Shown: in pieces, positions 18,761 to 29,400 of the stretch
Numbering within the stretch: the first letter of the stretch is position 1
How the letters are laid out: every line of letters begins with the position of its first letter
Assembly: GCA_022799755.1 (NCBI GenBank)
Contig: JAAWOU010000002.1
Span: 43,454 to 107,453, forward strand
From: Lachnospiraceae bacterium
GTDB taxonomy: Bacteria > Bacillota > Clostridia > Lachnospirales > Lachnospiraceae
Length of the DNA stretch: 64,000 bases
Direction: 5' to 3'
Made by a program: the position numbers and the translations under genes
Notes under the pieces: generated by a model
What the model saw: the letters and a program-made list of their open reading frames with translations, nothing else
Database searches by the model: none
What the model was told of the DNA's origin: nothing

Positions 18761-18962
18761 CTGTCCACATCCTTTCCACCCTGATTGGTTACATAATCCT
18801 ACCTATGTATTAATAGTACCATAATCTCTGCCGTCTTTCAATGAAATTTACTATACATCATAAGCAGCATTACGATAAACGCATCAATTTTCCATCTTTA
18901 CCCTATTGACTTTTTTGTAAATTTCTGCATACCCCGTCCATTTCTGATACATTTATGGTATA

Positions 18963-19643
18963 ATGAATTACATATTATGTAATACCTTGGAGGCTATCAT
19001 GGCAAATTATCCAGACTGGGTTCTTGCGCATAAAAAGAAAGGCACCTATATCAATAAGGTCGGCGACAGGTACTACCTTTATGCCGCCCATTCCGAACGG
19101 GTACCCGGCACAAAAAAAGTAAGGCGCGTATGTGACGGGTACCTCGGCAGGATCACACAGGACCAGGGGCTGATTCCTCCCAGGGACAGGCCGGGGACCG
19201 TCTTCTGCTCCGTTGAATACGGCCTCTCCTCCCTGATCCTTTCCCTCTGTGGGAATATTCACAGCGGATTCCGCCGGACATTTGTGGTGAACGGGGATTT
19301 CATCATGGCCGCTTCCATACTGAATTATATATACGGGTGCTTCTCGCAGGAGCTCTTCCAGCATTCCTGGCTGTCCATGCACTTCCTCGGGCTTTCCTTC
19401 CCTGACCGGACAACCCCGCAGCAGGAAACCGGCATACAGCAGGGAACGCGCATGATAGCAGAGACCCTCTCCAGGACATTCGGGGACAGCCTTGCCTATG
19501 TAACGGCAGTATTCTCCCTTGTCACCCTGGTCTCTTCCGGAAAAGGGTTCCACTGTTCCAGACTGCCGGAATCTGTACCTGTTTTTGTAGAACGATACGC
19601 TTTATCCTGGAGGGCTGACCTATGGCAAAAATCAACCACGTAA
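18963..19643 (+). CDS. Uncharacterised transposon-associated protein, possibly truncated transposase N-terminus
   Basis: WVLAHKKKGTYINKVGDRYYLYAAHSERVPGTKKVRRVCDGYLGRI resembles N-termini of IS-encoded proteins; adjacent to a transposase fragment. Confidence 0.45.
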   Translation: MNYILCNTLEAIMANYPDWVLAHKKKGTYINKVGDRYYLYAAHSERVPGTKKVRRVCDGYLGRITQDQGLIPPRDRPGTVFCSVEYGLSSLILSLCGNIHSGFRRTFVVNGDFIMAASILNYIYGCFSQELFQHSWLSMHFLGLSFPDRTTPQQETGIQQGTRMIAETLSRTFGDSLAYVTAVFSLVTLVSSGKGFHCSRLPESVPVFVERYALSWRADLWQKSTT

Positions 19644-19652
19644 TCATGGAAT

Positions 19653-20144
19653 ATGCAGATATCCTTTCACAGCCAGGTCGAGACCAGACGGTTCTACCGT
19701 GTGCCGGCCAGCTGTGGGAAGGAAGAATGGGCCGGCATGAAAAGCTTCATCTGCTATGAAAAGCATATCTTCAATATCATAACAGGACAGGAACAGGCAG
19801 AATGCAGGTTCTATATCTCAAGCCTGCAGGATGTGGCTTTAATCGCCCAGGCTATCCGCGGGCACTGGGCAGTGGAAAACAATCTGCACTGGCACCTGGA
19901 CTATTCGTTTTCGGAAGACGGGCAGACCACTATGGATAAGCAGGCATTCCAGAACATGAGTCTGATCAATAAACTGGTGCTGTCACTCTGCAAGCTTGCC
20001 CAGCCTCTAATGAAGGACAGCATTCGGGCCATCCGGCTTCGCTTTTCCTGGAACTTCGAAGATAACCTGGCAATTCTACTGAATGTTTTTGATACTGATA
20101 CAATCAAAAAATGTTTAGAATCTGCAATCCCTGCCGGAAGATAA
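19653..20144 (+). pseudogene. ISAs1-family transposase C-terminal fragment
   Basis: FYISSLQDVALIAQAIRGHWAVENNLHWHLDYSFSEDGQTTMDKQAFQNMSLINKLVLSL is the ISAs1 DDE C-terminal pattern; N-terminal catalytic part absent. Confidence 0.75.
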
Positions 20145-20201
20145 GGGTTATTCAGGTATCCCTGTTTTTCAGATACTTTTTGTGAATAGAGAAAAAACGA
20201 A

Positions 20202-20248
20202 AGCCAGATACAGAAACAGTTAAATCCAGTTTCTATCTGGCTTTTTTT
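20202..20248 (+). terminator. Rho-independent terminator
   Basis: AGCCAGATAcaGAAAC ... GTTTCTATCTGGCT followed by T7. Confidence 0.85.
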
Positions 20249-20415
20249 ATATCCTACATTTAAAATGGTGCGTTTATCCTAAGATATCAATGGTGGAATC
20301 AATGGTGGAAACTACGGGGCCGGGTTTTGGAAAGGTGCAGGGAAATTTGGGAAAGAAACAATTAGGTGGAAAAAGAGAGGCGGATATGGTAAAATATCAT
20401 TGAACTCAAATATCT

Positions 20416-21684
20416 TTGGAAGGAGGAGTTGGCGTGGGCTTGTTTGACAAGTTTAAGAAAAATACGGTTCCGGAGCGGGTAAAAGGGGCGGGGATGCTCT
20501 TCTGCCCGATTCCGGACTGCAAAGAGGTTCTGGACCGAATAGAGGAGCTGTTTCAAATCCGGCATGTGGGCGACGGGAACAATATCACTTTGCGCCAGGG
20601 CGATATGGAAATCATTTTCCTGGCTGCCTCGCCGGAGGGGGAGGGAGAGGATGCCCGGTACGCCAAAGAGCAGCTTCAGGGGGTGGCGGGCTATGTCTAT
20701 CACAACGAGACGCCCCTGCTGGAGATAAAGCGCAACCTGTTCTACCACCTGCGCCAGTGCAAAAGCCTGGTTCAGATTATCTACTCCTTTGACAGCGCCG
20801 GCCCCAGGGAGACAAAGGAGAAAGAGGGGCAGATTATGTCACCCGTTCTGGCCGTCACGGAAAAGCTCCTGGGAGTGGTCACGTTCGGGGACGGTATGAC
20901 CCTGCAAAACGGCAAAGGCCAGGTGATCCTGGACAAGGCGGGCAAAAGCGAACTGGACTTTTATATGCCCGCCGAGCGCCCCGTGCCGGAGGACTGGGCC
21001 AAAGACGCGCCCCCGGAGAGCGTGGAGCGGAGAAACAGGTCCATGGAGCTGCTGCAAAAGAAGCATGTCTATGTGACGCCCTGGCTGCCTTTGCTGGCGG
21101 AGAGGGCGGAGGAGCCGGGCCGCACTGTGGAGGAGGTCTGCGGCCGGGCAGCGGCGCTATTGATCTTGTCGCTGTACTCCGAGTGCCGGGTGGGAGACCA
21201 TATGTCCTACCAAGAGGCCAGGGAGTTTGTGGCGCCCATCCTTGCGGGGTATGGGGCGGAAGCGTATTTCTCGCCGGCGGAAAAGAAGTACCTGGACAAT
21301 CCCGATTCCACGGAAAAGGAGCAGATTCAGTTTGCGTGGCAGTACGAGAATCTGTGGGTAATGGAATGGGCCCTGGGGCTTACCGATGATCTGTTCTGGC
21401 CCGACCGCATCTGCGATGTCCCCGGTTCGGTACGGCTGATGAAGCGCTGTCCCGACATGGAGTCCCTGCTGGCGGCGGCAAAGCTTCGTCCCCGGAAAGA
21501 GCTGCTGGAGCAGGCCGATCTGATTTACCGGCTTCACTGGGCCTGTGTGGACGCCCGGGTAATGGGGATGCCTGCGCCTCAGAAGCTGGAGGCGGGCGTG
21601 GTCATGGAGCGCCATCATTCCCTGTTCTGGCTGGCGGGCTGCGACAATATGTGCCCCTGGGATGAGGTGGATCTGTCCACCTGA
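20416..21684 (+). CDS. DUF4272-like protein
   Basis: GLFDKFKK N-terminus; ERRNRSMELLQKKHVYVTPWLPLLAE...VCGRAAALLILSLYSE pattern. Confidence 0.6.
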   Translation: MEGGVGVGLFDKFKKNTVPERVKGAGMLFCPIPDCKEVLDRIEELFQIRHVGDGNNITLRQGDMEIIFLAASPEGEGEDARYAKEQLQGVAGYVYHNETPLLEIKRNLFYHLRQCKSLVQIIYSFDSAGPRETKEKEGQIMSPVLAVTEKLLGVVTFGDGMTLQNGKGQVILDKAGKSELDFYMPAERPVPEDWAKDAPPESVERRNRSMELLQKKHVYVTPWLPLLAERAEEPGRTVEEVCGRAAALLILSLYSECRVGDHMSYQEAREFVAPILAGYGAEAYFSPAEKKYLDNPDSTEKEQIQFAWQYENLWVMEWALGLTDDLFWPDRICDVPGSVRLMKRCPDMESLLAAAKLRPRKELLEQADLIYRLHWACVDARVMGMPAPQKLEAGVVMERHHSLFWLAGCDNMCPWDEVDLST

Positions 21685-21777
21685 CAAAGCCTGCAGGAGG
21701 AGCCGGATAAAAGTATTTGTGTTTTGTACAACAATCCCAAAGAGGATAAAATCCTGGGATGGAAAGGAGAGTTCAGT

Positions 21778-22431
21778 ATGCGTTTTTTCATTGACACGGC
21801 AAAGGTGGAGGATATCAGAAAGGCAAATGACATGGGTGTCATCTGCGGCGTCACCACAAATCCCTCCCTGATCGCAAAGGAGGGCAGGGTATTCAGTGAG
21901 GTCATTGCGGAGATTGCATCCATTGTGGACGGGCCTATCAGCGGCGAGGTAAAGGCCACTACCGAGGACGCCCAGGGAATGATCCGGGAGGGCAGGGAGA
22001 TCGCTGCCATTCATCCCAATATGGTGGTAAAGATTCCCATGACCGTGGAGGGCTTAAAGGCCTGCAAGGCATTGTCCAACGAGGGCATCAAGGTAAATAT
22101 GACATTGATCTTCACGGCGAATCAGGCGCTTTTAGCCGCAAGGGCCGGAGCCGCTTTCGTCTCCCCTTTCCTGGGACGCCTGGACGACATCAGCCAGAGG
22201 GGCGTGGACCTGATCCGGGAGATCGCGGATATCTTTTCCGTCACCGACTTAGAGACCCAGATCATTGCCGCCAGCGTGCGCAACCCGGTTCATGTCACCG
22301 ACTGCGCTCTGGCCGGGGCGGATATCGCCACGGTGCCCTACGGCGTTATCGAGCAGATGGTGAAGCATCCGCTGACGGACGCAGGAATCGCCAAGTTTCA
22401 GGCGGATTACAGAGCTGTATTCGGAGAGTGA
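21778..22431 (+). CDS. fsa: Fructose-6-phosphate aldolase / transaldolase-like protein
   Basis: [37 protein letters not shown]...[17 protein letters not shown]...[32 protein letters not shown]. Confidence 0.95.
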   Translation: MRFFIDTAKVEDIRKANDMGVICGVTTNPSLIAKEGRVFSEVIAEIASIVDGPISGEVKATTEDAQGMIREGREIAAIHPNMVVKIPMTVEGLKACKALSNEGIKVNMTLIFTANQALLAARAGAAFVSPFLGRLDDISQRGVDLIREIADIFSVTDLETQIIAASVRNPVHVTDCALAGADIATVPYGVIEQMVKHPLTDAGIAKFQADYRAVFGE

Positions 22432-22447
22432 GGAACACAAATAGAAA

Positions 22448-22484
22448 GCTGCCATGGCTTTGCGCTTTGCATTGCCATGGCAGC
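22448..22484. terminator. Hairpin between convergent genes (possible bidirectional terminator)
   Basis: GCTGCCATGGC (22448-22458) / GCCATGGCAGC (22474-22484); weak T-tract. Confidence 0.45.
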
Positions 22485-22519
22485 CTCTTGTCTCTAAGCG
22501 ATTATCGGCTCAGGGAACC

Positions 22520-22720
22520 TTATTTCATCTGCTCTTCCTGCTTCTTGATCATACGACGTACCATCTCGCCGCCGATAGAACCGGCCTCGCGGGAAGTCAG
22601 GTCGCCGTTGTAACCCTCTTTCAGGTTCACACCCAGCTCGCTGGCAACCTCAGTCTTGAAACGATCCATAGCTGCCTTAGCTTCGGGTACCTCTACTCTG
22701 TTTGTCTTAGATCCGGACAT
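22520..22720 (-). CDS. Alpha/beta-type small acid-soluble spore protein
   Basis: KTEVASELGVNLKEGYNGDLTSREAGSIGGEMVRRMIKKQEEQ; RBS TGGAGGTG before ATG at 22720. Confidence 0.95.
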   Translation of the reverse strand: MSGSKTNRVEVPEAKAAMDRFKTEVASELGVNLKEGYNGDLTSREAGSIGGEMVRRMIKKQEEQMK

Positions 22721-22759
22721 GTTTTTCACCTCCAATACTGTATCTTTTCTTTTATCTAT

Positions 22760-22794
22760 CTTCAAGATAAGTGCCGCCCGCACTTATCCTGAAG
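22760..22794. repeat. 15-bp inverted repeat upstream of the SASP gene
   Basis: CTTCAAGATAAGTGC / GCACTTATCCTGAAG, loop CGCCC, one mismatch. Confidence 0.8.
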
Positions 22795-23097
22795 TTCAGA
22801 AGTAAGTGTTTCGCTGCGACTTATCTTGGTCTTAGTATGACCTGGCGGAAAGAAAATATGTTGGAAAGATTTGGGGATAATGCGGCGGAAAGAACAAAGG
22901 CCCAAACAACGCGCAAAGATACCCGAATGGATTGCATTTACCTGAAAGATGTGTTAGAATCGAAATATTCGTACATGCTTATAACAGGCTTATAAAAAGC
23001 GGCGCCGGAAACGGGGCGCAGCGAATGACTTAAAATTGTTAAAGAACGAAAAGCGCCGTGCCGCCGGGGTGCGGGGATACGGCCGTATGGGGGTCAT

Positions 23098-24063
23098 ATG
23101 TTACACAATATTATTTCCGGAGGGCATACCTCTATGCTTGCCTTGTGCGGCATCTTGTTTGCATTTATCGTCACAGTGTTTGCCACAGCAAAGTTTTCCG
23201 GGTATCTGCCAAAGGACGCGGGCCGGGAATTTGCCGTTGACGGCAAGCTTTCGGCGGGAAAGCCCAGAGGGGCGGGAATCATCTTTGTCCTGGCCTTTGC
23301 GGCCGCGGCGCTTCTCTTTGTCCCTGTGAAAGCGGAGCTTGTCATATACCTGGTCCTGCTGGTCATCAGCATGCTCACGGGCTTTTTGGACGATGCGTCG
23401 GACAAGCCCTGGGGGGAGCTGAAAAAAGGCCTGCTGGATCTGTGCGTGTCCGTGCTGGTGGCCATGACGTTTCTTCATTATAATGACAATACCATCCGGC
23501 TGGCCCTGTTCCACCAGGAGCTGGTAATTCCAAAAGTTTTATTCGGCATTCTGATCGTGGTGCTGGTATGGACCTCCGTAAACGTGACCAACTGCGCTGA
23601 CGGTGTGGACGGGCTGTCGGGGACGCTGACCATTATTACCGTTATGAGCTTTTACCTGGTGGACCGGATTCTGGGGACGGGGGAGGACTTTTCTTTCCTG
23701 ATCCTTTTGTTCGCCGCATGCATATTGGGGTATCTGTGGTACAATGCCACGCCCAGCAGGCTTCTGATGGGGGATGCGGGTTCCAGGGCCATGGGCCTGT
23801 TTATCAGCATCGCCGCCCTGAAAAGCGGCAGTCCCGTGCTCTATATCCCGGTTGCCTTTGTCCTCATGCTGGACGGCGGGCTGGGACTTGTAAAGGTAGG
23901 CCTGATTCGGGTCTTTCACGTCCGTATCCTGAAAAAGGTGCGCACGCCCCTCCACGATCAGGTCCGCAAGGTGTGGGGCTGGTCCAACACCCAGACCGTA
24001 TTTCGCTTTGCCATCATCCAGATTATTCTGGCCGTGGCGGTGGTATACGGAATCGGACTGTAG
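23098..24063 (+). CDS. mraY: MraY/WecA-family phospho-sugar undecaprenyl transferase
   Basis: GKPRGAGIIFVLAFAA...NVTNCADGVDGLSGTLTI...MGDAGSRAMGLFI; multi-TM. Confidence 0.8.
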   Translation: MLHNIISGGHTSMLALCGILFAFIVTVFATAKFSGYLPKDAGREFAVDGKLSAGKPRGAGIIFVLAFAAAALLFVPVKAELVIYLVLLVISMLTGFLDDASDKPWGELKKGLLDLCVSVLVAMTFLHYNDNTIRLALFHQELVIPKVLFGILIVVLVWTSVNVTNCADGVDGLSGTLTIITVMSFYLVDRILGTGEDFSFLILLFAACILGYLWYNATPSRLLMGDAGSRAMGLFISIAALKSGSPVLYIPVAFVLMLDGGLGLVKVGLIRVFHVRILKKVRTPLHDQVRKVWGWSNTQTVFRFAIIQIILAVAVVYGIGL

Positions 24064-24236
24064 ATCCCAGCGGCATTGCGGAAAGGAAGCCAGGAAAAAC
24101 ATGAATGTGTGAATGTCCCTGTCAGCAGGCTGACCGGCTATGACTGAGAAAAGAGAAAGACATGGGATTGAAAGATAGGAAGTATAAGCACATTTCTGCG
24201 ATACAGATATAGAACCAAAATAGAGGTAAAATTATT

Positions 24237-24740
24237 ATGTACGACCAATTGACACCCAGCGATATCAAGAAAATGGAAGAGGAAATCGAGCACCGCAAGC
24301 TTGTGGTGCGGCCCAAGGCTTTGGAGGACGTAAAGGAGGCCAGAGCCCAGGGGGATTTAAGCGAGAACTTCGAGTACTACGCGGCAAAAAAGTACAAGAA
24401 CCAGAACGAGAGCCGCATCCGCTATCTGGAGCGCATGATCAAGACCGCCAGGGTCATCTCCGAGGATTCCGCCGAGGACGAGGTGGGCATTAACAATACG
24501 GTTACCGTGGAGTTCTTAGAGGACGGACTGGAAGAGACATTCAAGATCGTTACCACCGTCAGAGGGAATTCCCTGGAGAACCTGATCAGCAATGAAAGCC
24601 CCCTGGGCAAAGCGCTTCTGGGGAAAAAAGAGGGGGACACGGCCCATGTGCAGGTAAACGCTGCCACCGGCTATGATGTAAGAATTGTCAGTATCGAAAA
24701 AACCGTCGACGACGGCAGTGATAAGATTAGGAGCTTTTAA
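24237..24740 (+). CDS. greA: GreA/GreB-family transcription elongation factor
   Basis: LTPSDIKKMEEEIEHRK...KEARAQGDLSENFEYYAAKKYKNQNESRIRYLERMI...SPLGKALLGKKEGDTAHV. Confidence 0.93.
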   Translation: MYDQLTPSDIKKMEEEIEHRKLVVRPKALEDVKEARAQGDLSENFEYYAAKKYKNQNESRIRYLERMIKTARVISEDSAEDEVGINNTVTVEFLEDGLEETFKIVTTVRGNSLENLISNESPLGKALLGKKEGDTAHVQVNAATGYDVRIVSIEKTVDDGSDKIRSF

Positions 24741-26243
24741 ATGAATAAAAAATATCTCTTGTTTGACCTGGACGGAACCCTTACAGACCCTAAGATCGGT
24801 ATCTGCACCTGCGTTCAGTACGCGCTCTCTTCCTTTGGAATCGAAGAGCCTGACTTAGACAAGCTGGAACCCTTTATCGGGCCCCCCTTAAAGGACAGCT
24901 TCATGAAGTATTACAACTTTGACGATGCCCGGGCGGAGGAAGCCATTGAAAAGTACAGGGAGCGGTTCCGGGACATCGGCATTTTCGAGAACAAGCTTTA
25001 TGACGGCATCCCCCAGATGCTGAACGCCCTGAATTCCCAGGGAATGTACATGGCGGTGGCCTCCAGCAAGCCCACGGAATTCGTCCGGCGGATTCTGGAC
25101 CATTTCGGGATCGGGAAATATTTCAAGGTTGTAGTCGGAAGCGAGATGGACGGTACCAGGGTGAAAAAGGAAGAGGTCATCCAGGAGGCCCTGAAGCAAT
25201 TGTTCGGCAACTGGCCCGTGGAGAAGACGAAAGTTTACATGATCGGGGACCGCTGCTATGATGTGGAGGGCGCCCGAAAGGCGGGCGTGGAATGCGTGGG
25301 CGTTACATACGGCTACGGCGGCATGGAAGAGCTGCGGGAGGCGAAATGCGACTACATCGTCCGTTCCGTGGAGGAACTGCAGAAATTCCTGCTGCGGGGG
25401 ACGCAGAAGCCGGAGCGGACCACCATGTCCCAGCGGATCTGGCAGATGGTGCTTCCTTTTCTGATCTTCATTCTGGCCAGGAATATTGCCATGAACGTAG
25501 GCGCCATTCTGTTAGCCAACATAGGGAACACTCTGCCCAACAGTGACTTCCTCTTCGTGCGAAACGCCCAGGGAGAGCTGGTAAGTCTCACCGGAAACGG
25601 TGCTGTGCTGCTCACTGCCTTTTCCTTTTTGGTAGGAGGGTTCTCTGTCTGGAATATAGCGAAAAAGACCCTGGCCAAAACGGCGGAGGACATGAAGCTT
25701 CTGCACATTAAGGCGGAACCGCCCCGAAACTACGCTCTCCTGGCAGGCGCTACGGCAGGGCTTGCCCTGGGGCTGAACGTGCTGCTTTTGCTGGTCAGCG
25801 TCGTAGAGAATTCGGACAGCTATCAGCAGGTGGCCCAGGACCAGTATGCGGCGTGGTTCCCCTTAGGGCTGATCTGCTTCGGTCTCATTGCGCCCATTGC
25901 AGAGGAGCTGGTGTTTAGAGGCGTGGTCTTCGGCTGTGTCAGGCGCTATATGAAACTGTCCGCCGCCATGCTGGTCTCCGCAGTGCTGTTTGCCCTCTAC
26001 CACGGGAATTCCGTGCAGGGGCTCTATGGGGCTGTGATGGGCTTCCTGATGGCCTATGCATATGAATATTTCGGAGATTTCCGGATGGCTGTGGCAGTGC
26101 ATATCCTGGCCAATGTGCTGAGCTATGTGCTCAGCTTCATACCTGCGGTCTCCGGGCTGGTGAACTGGCCCGTATGCCTGGTGAGCCTTGCCATCGGGGG
26201 AGCATGCGCGTGGATGCTGCACAAGCAGAAGAAGATTTTCTGA
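24741..26243 (+). CDS. HAD-family hydrolase fused to CPBP intramembrane metalloprotease
   Basis: N: LLFDLDGTLTDPKIG...MIGDRCYDVEGARKAGVECVGVTYG; C: APIAEELVFRGVVFGCV...FALYHGNSVQGLYGAVMGFLMAYAYEYFGD...HILANV. Confidence 0.9.
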   Translation: MNKKYLLFDLDGTLTDPKIGICTCVQYALSSFGIEEPDLDKLEPFIGPPLKDSFMKYYNFDDARAEEAIEKYRERFRDIGIFENKLYDGIPQMLNALNSQGMYMAVASSKPTEFVRRILDHFGIGKYFKVVVGSEMDGTRVKKEEVIQEALKQLFGNWPVEKTKVYMIGDRCYDVEGARKAGVECVGVTYGYGGMEELREAKCDYIVRSVEELQKFLLRGTQKPERTTMSQRIWQMVLPFLIFILARNIAMNVGAILLANIGNTLPNSDFLFVRNAQGELVSLTGNGAVLLTAFSFLVGGFSVWNIAKKTLAKTAEDMKLLHIKAEPPRNYALLAGATAGLALGLNVLLLLVSVVENSDSYQQVAQDQYAAWFPLGLICFGLIAPIAEELVFRGVVFGCVRRYMKLSAAMLVSAVLFALYHGNSVQGLYGAVMGFLMAYAYEYFGDFRMAVAVHILANVLSYVLSFIPAVSGLVNWPVCLVSLAIGGACAWMLHKQKKIF

Positions 26244-26344
26244 ATAATGCGAGACAGATAGAAAACAGAATGCAAAAATGTCGGAAAATTTCGGGGAAAA
26301 TATAGAATAGACAAATTATCTGACAATTTGTGAAAAAGTCTATA

Positions 26345-26373
26345 TTTACAATTTGCGGAAAATATTGTATAGT
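26345..26373 (+). promoter_or_regulatory. Promoter for gltBD, TTTACA-N17-TATAGT
   Basis: TTTACA 26345-26350, TATAGT 26368-26373. Confidence 0.6.
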
Positions 26374-26382
26374 AAGAAAAAC

Positions 26383-26427
26383 AAAGACGCAATGGAGCGC
26401 GGAAACGGCTTCCTTGCGTCTTTTTCT
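26383..26427 (+). terminator. Leader terminator-like hairpin
   Basis: AAAGACGCAA (26383-26392) / TTGCGTCTTT (26414-26423) then TTC; extra inner pairing GGAGC/GCTTCC. Confidence 0.7.
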
Positions 26428-26471
26428 TGTTATTATGTTTTGAAAGAAACCATAGGGAAAGGAGCACCACT

Positions 26472-29400
26472 ATGTTTGATGTGAAGAGAGAAGTTCCACA
26501 GGCGCCCCTCTACAGAGAGACATTCGAGCACGACAACTGCGGCATCGGAGCCTGCGTCAACATCAAAGGGGAAAAAAGCCGAGCTATTGTGGAAAACGCG
26601 CTGAAGATCGTGGAGAATTTAGAGCACAGGGCAGGAAAGGACGCGGAGGGCAAGACCGGGGACGGCGTGGGCGTCCTCACCCAGATTCCCCATCCATTTT
26701 TCTCCAGAGTGATGAAAGTTTTGGGGGTGGACCTGGGAGGAGAGAGAGAGTACGGCATTGCCATGATCTTCTTCCCCCAGGAGGAACTGCGCCGGAACCA
26801 GGCCAAGAAAATGTTCGAGATCATCGTTCAAAAAGAGGGGCTGGAGTTTTTGGGCTGGCGGGAAGTGCCCACCTTTCCGGACGTCCTGGGACAAAAGGCA
26901 GTGGAGTGCATGCCCCGGGTTATGCAGGGCTTTGTGAAGAAGCCCGGAAACCTGGAAAAAGGGCTGGAGTTCGACCGAAAGCTTTACATCGCCAGGAGAC
27001 TGTTCGAGCAGTCTTCTGAAGATACCTATGTAGTATCCTTTTCCAGCCGGACCATTGTGTACAAGGGCATGTTTCTGGTAGGGCAGCTGCGGACCTTTTA
27101 CGCAGATCTCCAGAGCCCGGACTTTGTGTCTGCCATCGCCATGGTGCACTCCCGCTTCTCCACCAATACCAATCCCAGCTGGGAGCGTGCCCATCCCAAC
27201 CGCCTTATGGTGCACAACGGCGAGATCAACACCATTCGGGGCAATGCGGACAAGATGCTGGCCAGGGAGGAGAACATGGCCTCGGAGCATTTGAAAGGCC
27301 AGATGCACAAGGTATTGCCTGCCATCAACAAGACCGGTTCCGATTCCGCCATGTTGGACAATACATTGGAATTTTTGGTGATGAGCGGTATGGACCTGCC
27401 TCTGGCGGTGATGATCGCCATTCCGGAGCCCTGGGCCAACGACAGGGCCATGTCCCAGAACAAACGGGATTTCTACCAGTATTACGCCACCATGATGGAG
27501 CCCTGGGACGGTCCGGCTTCCATTCTGTTCTCCGACGGGGATATCATGGGGGCGGTGCTGGACCGCAACGGCCTGCGGCCCTCCCGGTACCTGATTACGG
27601 AGGATGATACATTGATTTTGTCCTCCGAGGTGGGGGTGCTGGACATAGACCCGGCGAAAATCTGCCGCAAGGAGAGGCTGCGTCCGGGCAAGATGCTGCT
27701 GGTGGATACGGTGCAGGGCAGGGTCATTGCCGACGAGGAGCTGAAAGAGAAGTACGCCTCCAGGCAGCCTTACGGCGAGTGGCTTGACAACAATCTCGTC
27801 TTCCTGAAAGACCTGACCATACCGAACCAGCGGGTGCCGGAATATGCCGGAGAGGAGCGCCAGCGGATGCAGAAAGCTTTCGGCTACACCTATGATGAGC
27901 TAAAGACCAGCATCCTGCCCATGGCAAAGAACGGGGCGGAGGCCATTGCGGCTATGGGTGTGGACACGCCGCTGCCGTGCTTAAGCAAGACCATCCATCC
28001 CCTGTTCCACTATTTTAAACAATTGTTCGCCCAGGTGACCAATCCCCCCATCGACGCCATCAGGGAAGAGATCGTCACCTCCACTACCGTATACATAGGC
28101 ACCGAGGGCAATATCCTAAAGGAGACACCAAAGAACTGCAATGTGCTTAGGGTGAACAATCCCATCCTGACCAACACGGATTTGCTCAAGATCAAGAATA
28201 TGAAAGCCGAGGGCTTTAAAGTAGAGGTGGTGCCCATCACCTATTATAAAAACACCAGTTTGGAGCGCGCCATTGACAGGCTCTTCGTGGAGGTGGACAG
28301 AGCCTACCGGGACGGGGTGAACATCCTGATCCTCTCGGACAGAGGCGTGGACGAGAACCATGTGCCCATGCCCTCCCTCTTAGCGGTGTCCGCCCTGAAT
28401 CAATACCTGGTAAGGACGAAAAAGCGCACGAGAGTGGCGCTGATCCTGGAATCCGGGGAGCCCAGGGAGGTGCACCATTTTGCCACCCTCTTAGGGTACG
28501 GCGCCTGCGCCATCAACCCCTACCTGGCCCAGGAGTCCATCCGGGAATTGATAGAGAACCATATGCTGGACAAGGACTACTACGCTGCTGTGGATGACTA
28601 CAATAACGCGGTGCTCCACGGCATTGTAAAAATCGCCTCCAAGATGGGCATCAGCACCATACAGTCCTATCAGGGCTCCCAGATTTTCGAGGCCATCGGC
28701 ATTGCGCCGGAGGTCATAAACCGGTATTTCAGCAATACGGTCTGCCGGGTGGGAGGCCTGACCCTAAAGGACATCGAGGCCCAGGTAGACGAACTCCACT
28801 CAAAAGCCTTTGACCCCCTGGGCCTTGGAAGCGACCTGACCCTGGACAGCCCGGGCCATCACAAGATGCGAAGCGGCGGGGACGAACATCTCTACAACCC
28901 GGCCACCATCCACATGCTCCAGGAGTCCGCCAGACGGGGGGACTATGAGATGTTTCGAAAGTACACCGCCATGGTAAACGCGGAAGAAGCGCATTCCGGC
29001 GAGACCTCCGTGAAAAACCTCAGAGGCCTTTTGGACTTCCGGTATCCGGAGAAAGCCCTGCCATTGGAGGAGGTAGAGCCGGTGGAGACTATCGTCACCC
29101 GGTTTAAGACAGGAGCCATGTCCTACGGCTCCATCTCCAAGGAGGCCCACGAGACCCTGGCCATTGCCATGAACCGCCTCCACGGCAAGAGCAATTCCGG
29201 CGAGGGCGGGGAGAACGCGGAGCGGCTGACCATAGGACCGGACGGCCTGGACAGGTGCTCCGCCATCAAGCAGGTGGCCAGCGGACGCTTCGGCGTCACC
29301 AGCCGCTACCTGGTCAGCGCAAAGGAGATCCAGATCAAGATGGCCCAGGGCGCGAAGCCCGGCGAGGGCGGCCATCTGCCCGGGGGAAAGGTATATCCCT

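Noticed and set aside
20290-20312. Tandem CAATGGTGGAA duplication
   Set aside because: Only two short copies; insufficient to call a functional repeat.
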